Source of the DNA: Bacteroidales bacterium UBA3696
GTDB lineage: Bacteria; Bacteroidota; Bacteroidia; Bacteroidales; Paludibacteraceae
Length of the DNA stretch: 19,521 bases
Reading direction: 5' to 3'
Assembly: GCA_002372135.1 (NCBI GenBank)
Contig: DFIN01000006.1
Coordinates: 405-19,925, forward strand
The notes beneath the pieces were generated by a model, which was not told the DNA's origin, did no database searches, and saw nothing but the letters and a program-made list of their open reading frames with translations. The position numbers and the translations under genes are program-made. The first letter of the stretch is position 1. Every line of letters begins with the position of its first letter. Below, in pieces: positions 7,396 through 14,737 of the stretch.

Positions 7396-8817
7396 TTACT
7401 CTACCATACCACCCAGTGCATTGTAGCGAACGCCGTTGCGCATGATGTAGATCACGCCGTTTTCAACCACTTTGCGAGCCTTACCATCAACGGTAACGTC
7501 ATTCAAACCGGTGGTTAATTCATCCTTCTCTACAACCGAAGTTGCTACGATGTAAGCATACTTTGTTGATTTGCCGGTTACATACATTGCATAACCTGTC
7601 ACCACAACCGTCTTGCTGTCCAGAGCGGAGTAATCCTCAGCAGGTTTTACGATAGAAGCAAGATTAGTAGTCCCTTCTACAGCCACATTGTAGTAGTTGC
7701 CGTTGATAGTAAGCGTACCTTCTACCGTTACATATTTACGCTCAGGAGCGAGAATCCAAGCCTCCATTGATGCGCCTGTCCATACTTCGGCAGTAGGATA
7801 TTCGTAGTTCTCACGACCAATCACCGTAGCAGTTGCGTTAGCGATTTGGTTCATACCACCATAGTTGGAGATTTTACCGTTGATGCGCGCCAACTGACCG
7901 ATGGTAAGCTCGAGATTGGGAGTATATACATAGATAATGCCGGTAGCATCTTCCAGAACCACACCTGCATCGGCCACAGCCATCACTTGTCCTTCCACGG
8001 TAACAACAGCATTTGCTTCAGCTGCTACGGCTTCGGCGATGGTATTAACGGTCAATTTGGTAAATGTCTCACTGGCTACCACGCTGGAAGCACCTGCTTC
8101 ATCGTAAGCGATGGCCTTCACGGTAGTAGTCTCGGTTAGAGTGATTGCACTCTCATAGCGAGTTGATTCATTAGTCGGAGTCGTTCCGTCAAGGGTGTAA
8201 TAGATGGTCAGACCTTCACCGGCAGTGATGGTAACTTGGGTGGATTCAACAAACGATTCTTCGGTAGCAGAAATAACAGGAGCTTCTACAATGACAGCTG
8301 CTGCTTCGCCATTGAAAACAACTTTTGAGAATTGAACAAACTTGTTGGAAGTCGCTGCCACGGTTACATTAAAGACAAACTTGAAATAACTGCCCACAGG
8401 AAAACCACCGGCGGGAGCAAAGGTCAAATCCGTGCCGGCTGCCGGTTCAGCGTCTGCTGCCACCTCAACGGCATCGGTAAACTCTTCGTTGTCACTGTAA
8501 TAGAGCTTTACGCTGTTCAAAGTGGCACTTATTGTACCAAGGGAAAGAACAACAGACTCTACGGCTTGAGGGAATGCAGTTTTGGTATAAACTTCGCGAT
8601 CTACACCTTCGAGGCTCTTACCGCCAATACGCCATGGGTTGATTTTGGCATTACCGGTGAAGTTCCATGTTATACTGCCCACTTCTACATCGCAGTTTTC
8701 AGCATAACTGTTATTGGTACCTTGAAGGTCACCTGTGGTGTCCAATGTGTACAACACATCGGCAAAACTCATTGCGCAGACAAAAAGTGCTGCCACGAAA
8801 AGAGAAAGTTTTTTCAT
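7396..8817 (-). CDS. Exported multidomain protein with chitobiase-C-like domain
   Basis: The 473-residue product is exported: it starts with the signal peptide MKKLSLFVAALFVCAMSFA (cleavage near 19/20). Residues 20-172 form a beta-rich domain with a PWRIGGKSL motif. Residues about 179-253 match the chitobiase/beta-hexosaminidase C-terminal (Ig-like) domain, with IYYTLDGTTPT and TTVKAIAYDEAG. Two OB-fold-like segments follow (about 258-335 and 362-430). The tail (436-473) ends KVVENGVIYIMRNGVRYNALGG, resembling the C-terminal tails of exported Bacteroidales proteins that may be sorting signals. No catalytic motif is seen, so it may be an adhesin or binding protein at the cell surface. It is transcribed alone from its own promoter and ends at a strong terminator. 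Precise function is unknown. Confidence 0.85.
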   Translation of the reverse strand: MKKLSLFVAALFVCAMSFADVLYTLDTTGDLQGTNNSYAENCDVEVGSITWNFTGNAKINPWRIGGKSLEGVDREVYTKTAFPQAVESVVLSLGTISATLNSVKLYYSDNEEFTDAVEVAADAEPAAGTDLTFAPAGGFPVGSYFKFVFNVTVAATSNKFVQFSKVVFNGEAAAVIVEAPVISATEESFVESTQVTITAGEGLTIYYTLDGTTPTNESTRYESAITLTETTTVKAIAYDEAGASSVVASETFTKLTVNTIAEAVAAEANAVVTVEGQVMAVADAGVVLEDATGIIYVYTPNLELTIGQLARINGKISNYGGMNQIANATATVIGRENYEYPTAEVWTGASMEAWILAPERKYVTVEGTLTINGNYYNVAVEGTTNLASIVKPAEDYSALDSKTVVVTGYAMYVTGKSTKYAYIVATSVVEKDELTTGLNDVTVDGKARKVVENGVIYIMRNGVRYNALGGMVE

Positions 8818-8874
8818 ACTTGTTGATGTTTTTATTGATTTATACTAAGCGATAAAATGCCGCAATATTTCGCA

Positions 8875-8905
8875 CAAAAGTAGTGCAGAAAGTTAGGGTG
8901 GCAAA
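8875..8905 (-). promoter_or_regulatory. Promoter of the exported protein gene
   Basis: On the minus strand TACTTTTG (8882-8875) is the -7 box and TTTG (8905-8902) the -33 box, 19 bases apart, both exact. The leader to the ATG at 8817 is about 50 bases. It is back to back with the prfB promoter, with only 25 bases between the two -33 boxes. Confidence 0.8.
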
Positions 8906-8930
8906 ATAAAAAACAGAGAAAAAATCCTTT

Positions 8931-8962
8931 TTTGTGTATATGCCGCAAAGTCTGTACTTTTG
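8931..8962 (+). promoter_or_regulatory. Promoter of prfB
   Basis: TTTG (8931-8934) and TACTTTTG (8955-8962) are 20 bases apart, matching the Bacteroidota -33/-7 consensus exactly. Since transcription begins a few bases after the -7 box, the leader before the ATG at 8982 should be only about 13-15 bases. Confidence 0.82.
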
Positions 8963-8981
8963 CGGGCAAAATAAGCCCATT

Positions 8982-10082
8982 ATGATTACCACAGACCAAT
9001 TGAAGGACATTATGACCCGCACCGAGCAGTTGGGTCAGTACTTGCAAATAGACGAGAAGAAAATGCAGTTGGCGGAAGAGGAGTTGCATACGCAAGCCCC
9101 TGAGTTCTGGAACGATGCCAAAGCAGCCGAGGCGCAGATGCGCAAGGTTAAGTCGCTGAAACGTTGGATAGAAGGGTACGCCCATGTCCGTAGTCAGGCC
9201 GATGAGTTGGAACTGAGTATGGACTTTTTCCGCGACGGAGTGGTGGGCGAAGAGGAGGTGGACGAAGCCTACCGCAAAGCCCTTGCCGCCGTGGAAGATT
9301 TGGAGATGAAGAATATGCTTTCGCACGAAGAAGACCAGATGCCGGCGGTGCTGAAAATTGTGGCAGGAGCCGGTGGTACAGAAGCCCAAGACTGGGCAGA
9401 GCAACTGATGCGCATGTACCAGCGTTACTGCGAGAAGCACGACTATAAGGTTACTATTGCCAACCTGCAAGAGGGTGATGAAGCAGGTATCAAGACCGTA
9501 ACCTTCAATATAGAGGGCGACTATGCTTACGGCTACTTGAAGAGCGAGAACGGGGTGCACCGTTTAGTGCGCGTCAGTCCCTACAACGCTCAGGGCAAAC
9601 GTATGACCAGTTTTGCCAGCGTGTTTGTGGTGCCGTTGATTGACGACTCGATTGAGGTGACGGTCAATCCTGCCAATCTGAGTTGGGACACGTTCCGCAG
9701 TTCGGGTGCCGGCGGTCAGAATGTGAATAAAGTGGAATCGGGTGTGCGCCTGCACTATAAGTTTGTCAATCCGCTCACCAACCAGCCCGACGAGATAGTG
9801 ATTGAGAACACCGAGACGCGCGACCAGCCCAAGAACCGTGAGAACGCCCTGCGCCACCTGCGCAGCCAATTGTACGAATTGGAGTTGGAGAAACGCCGCG
9901 AAGCCGCAGCCAAAGTGGAAGCGGGCAAGAAAAAGATTGAATGGGGCAGCCAAATCCGCTCGTATGTGTTTGACGACAGGCGGGTAAAAGATCACCGCAC
10001 CAATTACCAGACAAGTAATGTGAATGCGGTGATGGATGGTGACCTTGACGAGTTCATCAAGGCGTACTTGATGGAGTTCTAA
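8982..10082 (+). CDS. prfB: Peptide chain release factor 2, no programmed frameshift
   Basis: RF2 recognises UGA and UAA stop codons and triggers peptide release. The 366-residue protein has the N-terminal helical domain (1-115), the domain 2/4 core with the stop-recognition tripeptide SPY at 199-201 (SPF in E. coli), and domain 3 with GGQ at 244-246, whose glutamine is the PrmC target. The C-terminal WGSQIRSYV block is present. Many bacteria have an in-frame UGA and a +1 frameshift near codon 26; here the matching region reads GQYLQIDEKK through codons TAC TTG CAA in one frame, so no frameshift is needed. I chose the ATG at 8982: the upstream frame to 8934 covers the promoter. Its 3' end faces the SDR gene 37 bases away. 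Confidence 0.96.
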   Translation: MITTDQLKDIMTRTEQLGQYLQIDEKKMQLAEEELHTQAPEFWNDAKAAEAQMRKVKSLKRWIEGYAHVRSQADELELSMDFFRDGVVGEEEVDEAYRKALAAVEDLEMKNMLSHEEDQMPAVLKIVAGAGGTEAQDWAEQLMRMYQRYCEKHDYKVTIANLQEGDEAGIKTVTFNIEGDYAYGYLKSENGVHRLVRVSPYNAQGKRMTSFASVFVVPLIDDSIEVTVNPANLSWDTFRSSGAGGQNVNKVESGVRLHYKFVNPLTNQPDEIVIENTETRDQPKNRENALRHLRSQLYELELEKRREAAAKVEAGKKKIEWGSQIRSYVFDDRRVKDHRTNYQTSNVNAVMDGDLDEFIKAYLMEF

Positions 10083-10088
10083 ACAATA

Positions 10089-10121
10089 GTTTAACGATTG
10101 TTTAGCAGTTGTTTAACTATT
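10089..10121 (+). repeat. Three tandem 11-base repeats between convergent genes
   Basis: GTTTAACGATT, GTTTAGCAGTT and GTTTAACTATT follow one another without gaps between the prfB stop and the SDR stop, the last reaching into the SDR stop codon. Parts pair as an AT-rich hairpin (AATAGTT at 10085-10091 with AACTATT at 10115-10121). No poly-T run follows, so termination for either gene is only a possibility. Confidence 0.5.
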
Positions 10122-10875
10122 ATTCGCGATAAACTATCGTTCCGCTGGCTTGGTGGGTAGCCAAGACGAGTACTTCGGCAATCTGCACATGGGCTGGTGC
10201 TGAAGCAGCGAAGAAAGCCGTTTCGGCTATATCATCGCCGGTAAGCGGTTGAATTCCCTTATAAACATTGTCTGCACGATCTTTGTCGCCGTGGAAACGC
10301 ACGACGGAGAAGTTGGTCTCTACCAGTCCGGGTTTGATGTTGGTTACGCGCAAAGGCGTGTGTGCCAGATCCATACGCAGTCCGTCGGAAAGGGTCTTGA
10401 CCGCCGCTTTGGTAGCACAATAGACTGCCCCGTTAGGATAAGCGGCATCGCCTGCCACGCTGCCTATATTGATGATGTGTCCTTTTCCGCGAGCCACCAT
10501 GCCGGGCACCACGAAACGTGTGATAGAAAGCAATGCTTTAATGTTGGTATCAATCATCGTGTCCCAGTCGGCAAAGTCGCCTTCGTATTCTTTTTCCAAT
10601 CCCAAAGCCAAGCCGGCGTTGTTGATAAGCACATCAATATCTTGCCATTCCTTCGGCAGATTGTCTATTTGCCGACGAGCCTCTTCGCGGTCGCGCACAT
10701 CAAAGATGAGTAACAAGGTTTCCGTTCCATAGTTTTGCTTGAGTTCATCTGCTAACTCTTGCAGTAGTTGCTGACGGCGCGCATTGAGAATGAGGCGATA
10801 GCCGTCGCGCGCAAAACGGCGTGCGCATGCCATGCCGATGCCTGACGATGCGCCTGTAATGAATGCGGTTTTCAT
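10120..10875 (-). CDS. ydfG: YdfG-like NADP-dependent short-chain dehydrogenase
   Basis: Short-chain dehydrogenases of the YdfG type oxidise L-allo-threonine, serine and related 3-hydroxy acids with NADP. The 251-residue protein has the cofactor loop TGASSGIG (7-14), paired arginines after strand 2 (33-34) that favour NADP, NNAG (85-88), the catalytic Ser139, and YxxxK at Tyr152-Lys156. The stretches INNAGLALGLE, DWDTMIDTN and GHIINIGS closely resemble what I recall of E. coli YdfG. The length matches. The start overlaps the stop of the HAD gene by an ATGA, so the two are translationally coupled. Assignment to the dehydrogenase family is certain; substrate is by family. Confidence 0.9.
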   Translation of the reverse strand: MKTAFITGASSGIGMACARRFARDGYRLILNARRQQLLQELADELKQNYGTETLLLIFDVRDREEARRQIDNLPKEWQDIDVLINNAGLALGLEKEYEGDFADWDTMIDTNIKALLSITRFVVPGMVARGKGHIINIGSVAGDAAYPNGAVYCATKAAVKTLSDGLRMDLAHTPLRVTNIKPGLVETNFSVVRFHGDKDRADNVYKGIQPLTGDDIAETAFFAASAPAHVQIAEVLVLATHQASGTIVYRE

Positions 10876-11573
10876 AGTATCTTTATTTTAAGGAAATGCA
10901 AAAGGTCATTCATCGTTGAAAATACTTGGTCTGCACCTTCGCGCAACAAGTCGTCGTCGGGCAACGGACCGGTATTGACGGCATAGCAGCATAACCCTGC
11001 CGCCTTGGCAGAACGAACGCCGAGCGGCGCATTCTCCACCACAAAACATTGCTCTTTGTTGAGTCCCGATCTTTTCCACGCGGCTAAATAGGGATCAGGG
11101 GCAGGTTTGCCGTGCTCTATATCAAGTGCCGTAATCATTCGTTCTCGTGCAAAGATACCGGAGAAGGCGATGGCGAGCCGGTCAAACAGCGATTGCTGGG
11201 CACTGCCCGTAACGATCCACAGTTGCGTATCGCCGCGTTGTTGGAGATAAAGGAGCAGTTCGGCAACGCCTGCAATAGGTTCGGGCTCACCCATCTCGTG
11301 GAAGAGACGGCTTTTCTCCTCATAGATTTGCCATAAGAGTTGTTCTCGTTGCTCGTGCGTGAGCGCATTTAGGCAGTTCGTCTGTTCGGAAGCGTCTTGC
11401 TCGCGAAAGAGTTGGTGCAGGATGTCCATACCGGTGCGTCCCTCTTGTCTATAACAGGTCAGTTGCGGAAAGCGAAGTCCGTACCTCGCTGCTACTATCT
11501 CCCACGCGCGGGCATGATTGGGCATGGAGTTGAACAGCGTGCCGTCCATATCAAAGAAAAAAGCTTGTTCCAC
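10872..11573 (-). CDS. HAD-superfamily phosphatase / phosphoglucomutase-like, GTG start
   Basis: This is a HAD subfamily I hydrolase of the beta-phosphoglucomutase/sugar-phosphatase type, acting on small phosphorylated metabolites. With a GTG start at 11573 the protein has 233 residues. It has nucleophile Asp8 and acid/base Asp10 in FFFDMDGTL, a helical cap, motif II IVTGSA (Thr122), motif III Lys156 in GKPAPDP, and motif IV VVENAPLG with Glu180 (Asn where many relatives have Asp). The open frame continues to 11798, but the promoter for this strand lies at 11603-11634, so the start must be below about 11600. The next ATG (11549) would remove the nucleophile Asp8, leaving the GTG as the best choice; an ATT at 11582 is a rare alternative. 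It overlaps the SDR gene by four bases. Confidence 0.88.
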   Translation of the reverse strand: MEQAFFFDMDGTLFNSMPNHARAWEIVAARYGLRFPQLTCYRQEGRTGMDILHQLFREQDASEQTNCLNALTHEQREQLLWQIYEEKSRLFHEMGEPEPIAGVAELLLYLQQRGDTQLWIVTGSAQQSLFDRLAIAFSGIFARERMITALDIEHGKPAPDPYLAAWKRSGLNKEQCFVVENAPLGVRSAKAAGLCCYAVNTGPLPDDDLLREGADQVFSTMNDLLHFLKIKIL

Positions 11574-11602
11574 GGTTAAAATCGGTCGTTTGAATGAGGG
11601 CA

Positions 11603-11634
11603 CAAAAGTACGGTTGTTTTTCGGGGCGGGCAAA
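11603..11634 (-). promoter_or_regulatory. Promoter of the HAD-SDR operon
   Basis: On the minus strand TACTTTTG (11610-11603) and TTTG (11634-11631) are 20 bases apart, exact matches to the consensus. The predicted leader to the GTG start is about 25 bases. This site decides the start of the HAD gene. Confidence 0.82.
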
Positions 11635-11648
11635 AGAAAAAAAGAATG

Positions 11649-11680
11649 TTTGTACAATTGGAACAAACCTTCTACTTTTG
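11649..11680 (+). promoter_or_regulatory. Promoter of the glycosyltransferase operon
   Basis: TTTG (11649-11652) and TACTTTTG (11673-11680) are 20 bases apart, exact consensus. The leader before the ATG at 11721 is about 35 bases. It is divergent from the HAD-SDR promoter, with 14 bases between the -33 boxes. Confidence 0.82.
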
Positions 11681-11720
11681 CGGCGTTTTTGTCAACGAAA
11701 AATTCTAACGCCACATATTT

Positions 11721-12887
11721 ATGAAAATTCTTATTGCCATTGACACTTATTGGACGAACAACAACGGTACATCCATTTCCGCCCAACGATTTACGCAAGT
11801 GCTACGAAAACATGGTCATGAGGTTCGTATAGTTGCCACAGACGAACGTTATCCCAACGAGACGGGATTGAAAGACGATTTGTATCTTTTGCCCGAATTG
11901 CATTTATATCCGTTTAATAGTTTGATTCATAAGCACGGCTTTCGGTTTGCCCACTGCGACAAGAAGGTGATTCGCGAGGCGGTGGCATGGGCGGATGTGG
12001 TGCATTGTATGATGCCTTTTTTGCTATCGCGCGCGGTGCGATTGGAAGCCAATCGGCAACATAAGCCCTGCACCGGTGCGTTTCATATCCAGCCCGAGAA
12101 CCTAACCAGCAGCGTTCGTTTGGGCAAAGTGAAACCGATTACCTCGTTTGTGTATGAGTTATGGTGGCAAGCCGTTTACCGCAATTTCCAGCATATTCAT
12201 TGTCCGAGCCGCTTTATGGCAGACCAATTGGTTAAGCACGGATATAAAGGTGAATTGCACGTCATATCCAACGGCATAGACCCCAGTTTTACCTACCGCA
12301 AGAAGGAGAAAGAAGAGGCATGGAAGGACAAGTTCTTGGTGGTCATGACCGGCCGGTTAGCCAATGAGAAACGGCAAGACTTGCTCATCCATGCCGTCAT
12401 GCAATCGAAATATAAAGACAAGATTCAGTTGGTCTTTGCCGGCAAAGGTCCTGAGTTGCATCGTTACGAGAAGATGAGTGAAGGGCTTGTGAATAAGCCG
12501 ATATTCGGGTACTATACCCGCGAGCAACTGCAAGACCTCTTGGCGCAAGCCGACTTGTATGTGCATACCAGCGATATGGAAAGCGAAGCCATAGGCTGTA
12601 TCGAAGGTTTTTCGATGGGATTGGTGCCCGTTATTTCGGACAGCGATATGTCTGCCACCCGTCAGTTTGCTATTGACGAAAGGAGTCTATTTAGAGTGGG
12701 CGATTCGAAGGATCTCGCCAGGAAGATTGATTATTGGCTCTCCAACCCCGAAGAGCGAAAGAGGATGGAACATGTCTATGCCAAATTGGCTTCCCGCTAT
12801 CAGATAGAGGAGTCGGTTCGCCAGTTTGAGGAGATGCTCCGAATGCAAATGGAGGAAGATAACCTTAAATGGAAAAAGGAGGCATAA
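11721..12887 (+). CDS. GT4-family glycosyltransferase
   Basis: GT-B glycosyltransferases of family 4 transfer a sugar from a nucleotide donor onto a lipid, sugar or polymer with retention of configuration. The 388-residue protein has two Rossmann-like halves. The N-terminal half begins MKILIAIDTYWTNNNGTS, typical of GT4 acceptor domains. The C-terminal half has VVMTGRLANEKRQD (207-220), FAGKGPEL (239-246) and the donor-binding E-x7-E motif Glu287-Glu295 in ESEAIGCIEGFSMG. The general type resembles diacylglycerol glucosyltransferases and PimA-like enzymes, but the acceptor is not known. It is the first gene of a four-gene operon, three bases before the PCMD gene. No membrane helix is present, so it probably acts at the inner face of the membrane. 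Confidence 0.9.
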   Translation: MKILIAIDTYWTNNNGTSISAQRFTQVLRKHGHEVRIVATDERYPNETGLKDDLYLLPELHLYPFNSLIHKHGFRFAHCDKKVIREAVAWADVVHCMMPFLLSRAVRLEANRQHKPCTGAFHIQPENLTSSVRLGKVKPITSFVYELWWQAVYRNFQHIHCPSRFMADQLVKHGYKGELHVISNGIDPSFTYRKKEKEEAWKDKFLVVMTGRLANEKRQDLLIHAVMQSKYKDKIQLVFAGKGPELHRYEKMSEGLVNKPIFGYYTREQLQDLLAQADLYVHTSDMESEAIGCIEGFSMGLVPVISDSDMSATRQFAIDERSLFRVGDSKDLARKIDYWLSNPEERKRMEHVYAKLASRYQIEESVRQFEEMLRMQMEEDNLKWKKEA

Positions 12888-12890
12888 ATT

Positions 12891-13844
12891 ATGAAGAGGA
12901 TGGGATTGTATCTGTGTAGTATATTCTTTGCACTGATTGTAACTGCCCAAGAGCGAGTAGAGTTGTTGCCCTACGGCGATATGGAGCAGTGGGCTGTGCG
13001 TTATATCAAAGAGTCAGGAATCATAGGCGGTAAGACTCGTATCTTGTATGCCATTGCTCCTACTGACACGATTCGCAAGAACGCTGCATTCGAATATGGC
13101 AAAAACGGCAATCCGTGGACGGTAAGCAGTGCGTATGCCCATGTGGCAGGTATAGATAAGGCTTCCGGCTCCGTGAGTCCTGCCAAGAGAGGTACGGGCT
13201 GGTGCTGCCGCATGGATAGCAAAATGGACAGCGTGATAGCCTTAGGCATTATTAAGAAAAGAGTGATGGTAGCCGGTTCTATCTTTACAGGTATTACCTT
13301 AGAGCCTATTACCTCTGCCGACGACCCTTACGGCGTAATTGATATGGGTATTCCCTTCACCCGCCGTCCGGTAGCCATGATGCTGGATTACAAAGCCAAG
13401 ATAGAAGAATCCGACCAAATCGTCTATGCCAAGGCCGTTGCCAAACCCACCATTCAGAAAGGGCGTGATGCCGCTGAGATGTATATCTATTTGCAAAAAC
13501 GTTGGGAGGACAAAGACGGCAAGTTGCACGCCATGCGTGTAGGAACCGGTTATGAGCGCGTGTATCACTCCACCGACTGGAAGAACGATCACCGCATCCC
13601 TATTTATTATGGCGATGCCATCACGCGTCAAACCCACTATAAGGACTATATGGGACTGAATGCGCATACCTTCAAAGCGCGCAATTCCAAAAAAGAGATG
13701 ACGCTCGTAACCGAAGAAGGTTACTCTAACGATGCCCCCACTCACCTCGTTATCGTCTGCTCATCAGGCTGCTATGAAGCCTTTGTCGGACATCCCGGCA
13801 ACACGCTCTGGGTGGACAATATCCGACTGGTTTACAACGACTAA
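12891..13844 (+). CDS. Exported PCMD-domain protein
   Basis: PCMD is a putative carbohydrate metabolism domain known mainly from Bacteroidota. The 317-residue protein has a signal peptide (about 1-19, GLYLCSIFFALIVTAQ) without a lipobox, so it should be released into the periplasm. The PCMD features follow: YGDMEQW near 30, GGKTRILYAIAP (about 46-57), NPWTVSSAYAH, AGIDKASGSV, RGTGWCCRMDS, and the closing LWVDNIRLVYND. It covers the whole length of the domain with nothing added. No catalytic residues are established for this domain. It sits in the operon between the glycosyltransferase and the esterase, 12 bases before the latter. A carbohydrate-binding or processing role is plausible only by domain name and context. 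Confidence 0.82.
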   Translation: MKRMGLYLCSIFFALIVTAQERVELLPYGDMEQWAVRYIKESGIIGGKTRILYAIAPTDTIRKNAAFEYGKNGNPWTVSSAYAHVAGIDKASGSVSPAKRGTGWCCRMDSKMDSVIALGIIKKRVMVAGSIFTGITLEPITSADDPYGVIDMGIPFTRRPVAMMLDYKAKIEESDQIVYAKAVAKPTIQKGRDAAEMYIYLQKRWEDKDGKLHAMRVGTGYERVYHSTDWKNDHRIPIYYGDAITRQTHYKDYMGLNAHTFKARNSKKEMTLVTEEGYSNDAPTHLVIVCSSGCYEAFVGHPGNTLWVDNIRLVYND

Positions 13845-13856
13845 ATATAGGAGAGC

Positions 13857-14732
13857 ATGCATCGTTTGCAGATAGGAATCTTTCTGCTGCTCCTGAGCCT
13901 TCCGTCCTTTGGTGCAAGCCGTTTGGACACCATTCACATGCCTACCCGTTCAGCACAAAACGACCGGCCTATCGTGGTCTATCTGCCGGACGGATATAAG
14001 GATAGTCCCATTAGTGAGACCGAACTGACCGTGGCCGACACAACCCGATATCCTGTTCTGTTCTTGCTCCATGGTATCAACGGAGACGAGTATTCGTGGA
14101 TACGAAACGGGAATATACAGACCATTATGGATAGCCTGATAGAGCATCATATCATCCGCCCGTGCGTGGTGGTGATGCCCAATACCAATTCCGGGAAATA
14201 CATTTGGGGCAAGCGATACAAAGGAGAAAAGCGGAAAGACAGAGACCGCAAAGTGAAAGGCACAATGCTCAACCTGTTAGGGTACTTTAAGAACCGCAGA
14301 GGTAATTTCATCTCCTACTTTGACGAAATAGAAGATGCCGTCTATGCGACCTATCGTTTGAGTGAGAGTCCGCAAGACCGAGCCATAGCCGGTTTGTCTA
14401 ACGGATCTATGCAAGCCGCTACCATAGCCAAAATGCACCCCGGGCAATACGCATGGGTCGGACTATTCTCTCCTGTCATTTTTGACCAACAACTGCCGGA
14501 TAACGGGGAGGACTGGTGCAGCACGGACGAATTACCGCACGGAACACGTTTCTTCGTCAGCGTCGGCAAAGCCGATATATTTCGCTCGTATGGAGTAACC
14601 TTCTGTCAGAAATTGCAAAAAGAACATATACCGTATGTCTTAATCAACGGGAATGGTGGTCACGATTGGAAAGTATGGCGAAAAGATTTTACCACTTTTA
14701 TCCCCTATGTTTTTCCCTATTCTAACCCCTAA
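13857..14732 (+). CDS. Exported alpha/beta-hydrolase esterase (esterase D type)
   Basis: The 291-residue protein is an alpha/beta hydrolase of the esterase D/carbohydrate esterase 1 type. A signal peptide (about 1-19, FLLLLSLPSFGA) exports it. YPVLFLLHGINGDEYSW (65-81) carries the oxyanion motif. The nucleophile elbow is GLSNG with Ser181, the acid is likely Asp240 in VGKADIF, and the base is His269 in GGHDW. All triad residues are present. CE1 relatives cut feruloyl or acetyl groups from polysaccharides or move mycolyl-type acyl groups; the substrate here cannot be told. It follows the PCMD gene by 12 bases and precedes the GH3 gene by five. Working in the periplasm beside an acyl-activating enzyme suggests removal or transfer of acyl groups on a surface glycan. 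Confidence 0.88.
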   Translation: MHRLQIGIFLLLLSLPSFGASRLDTIHMPTRSAQNDRPIVVYLPDGYKDSPISETELTVADTTRYPVLFLLHGINGDEYSWIRNGNIQTIMDSLIEHHIIRPCVVVMPNTNSGKYIWGKRYKGEKRKDRDRKVKGTMLNLLGYFKNRRGNFISYFDEIEDAVYATYRLSESPQDRAIAGLSNGSMQAATIAKMHPGQYAWVGLFSPVIFDQQLPDNGEDWCSTDELPHGTRFFVSVGKADIFRSYGVTFCQKLQKEHIPYVLINGNGGHDWKVWRKDFTTFIPYVFPYSNP

Positions 14733-14737
14733 CAAAC

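Noticed and set aside
8332..8826. Plus-strand frame of 164 codons opposite the exported protein
   Set aside because: It is a cysteine- and histidine-rich shadow with no start context, opposite a gene with a signal peptide and clear domains.
8934..8981. Longer prfB frame starting at 8934
   Set aside because: The extra codons cover the -7 box and likely transcription start, and the RF2 family begins at MITTDQLKD.
8832..9560. 242-codon minus-strand frame opposite prfB
   Set aside because: It is a shadow of prfB: its residues are unlike any family I know, and prfB is certain on the other strand.
11574..11798. Extended N-terminus of the HAD protein
   Set aside because: It spans both divergent promoters and the start of the glycosyltransferase gene; the extra residues do not match the HAD fold.
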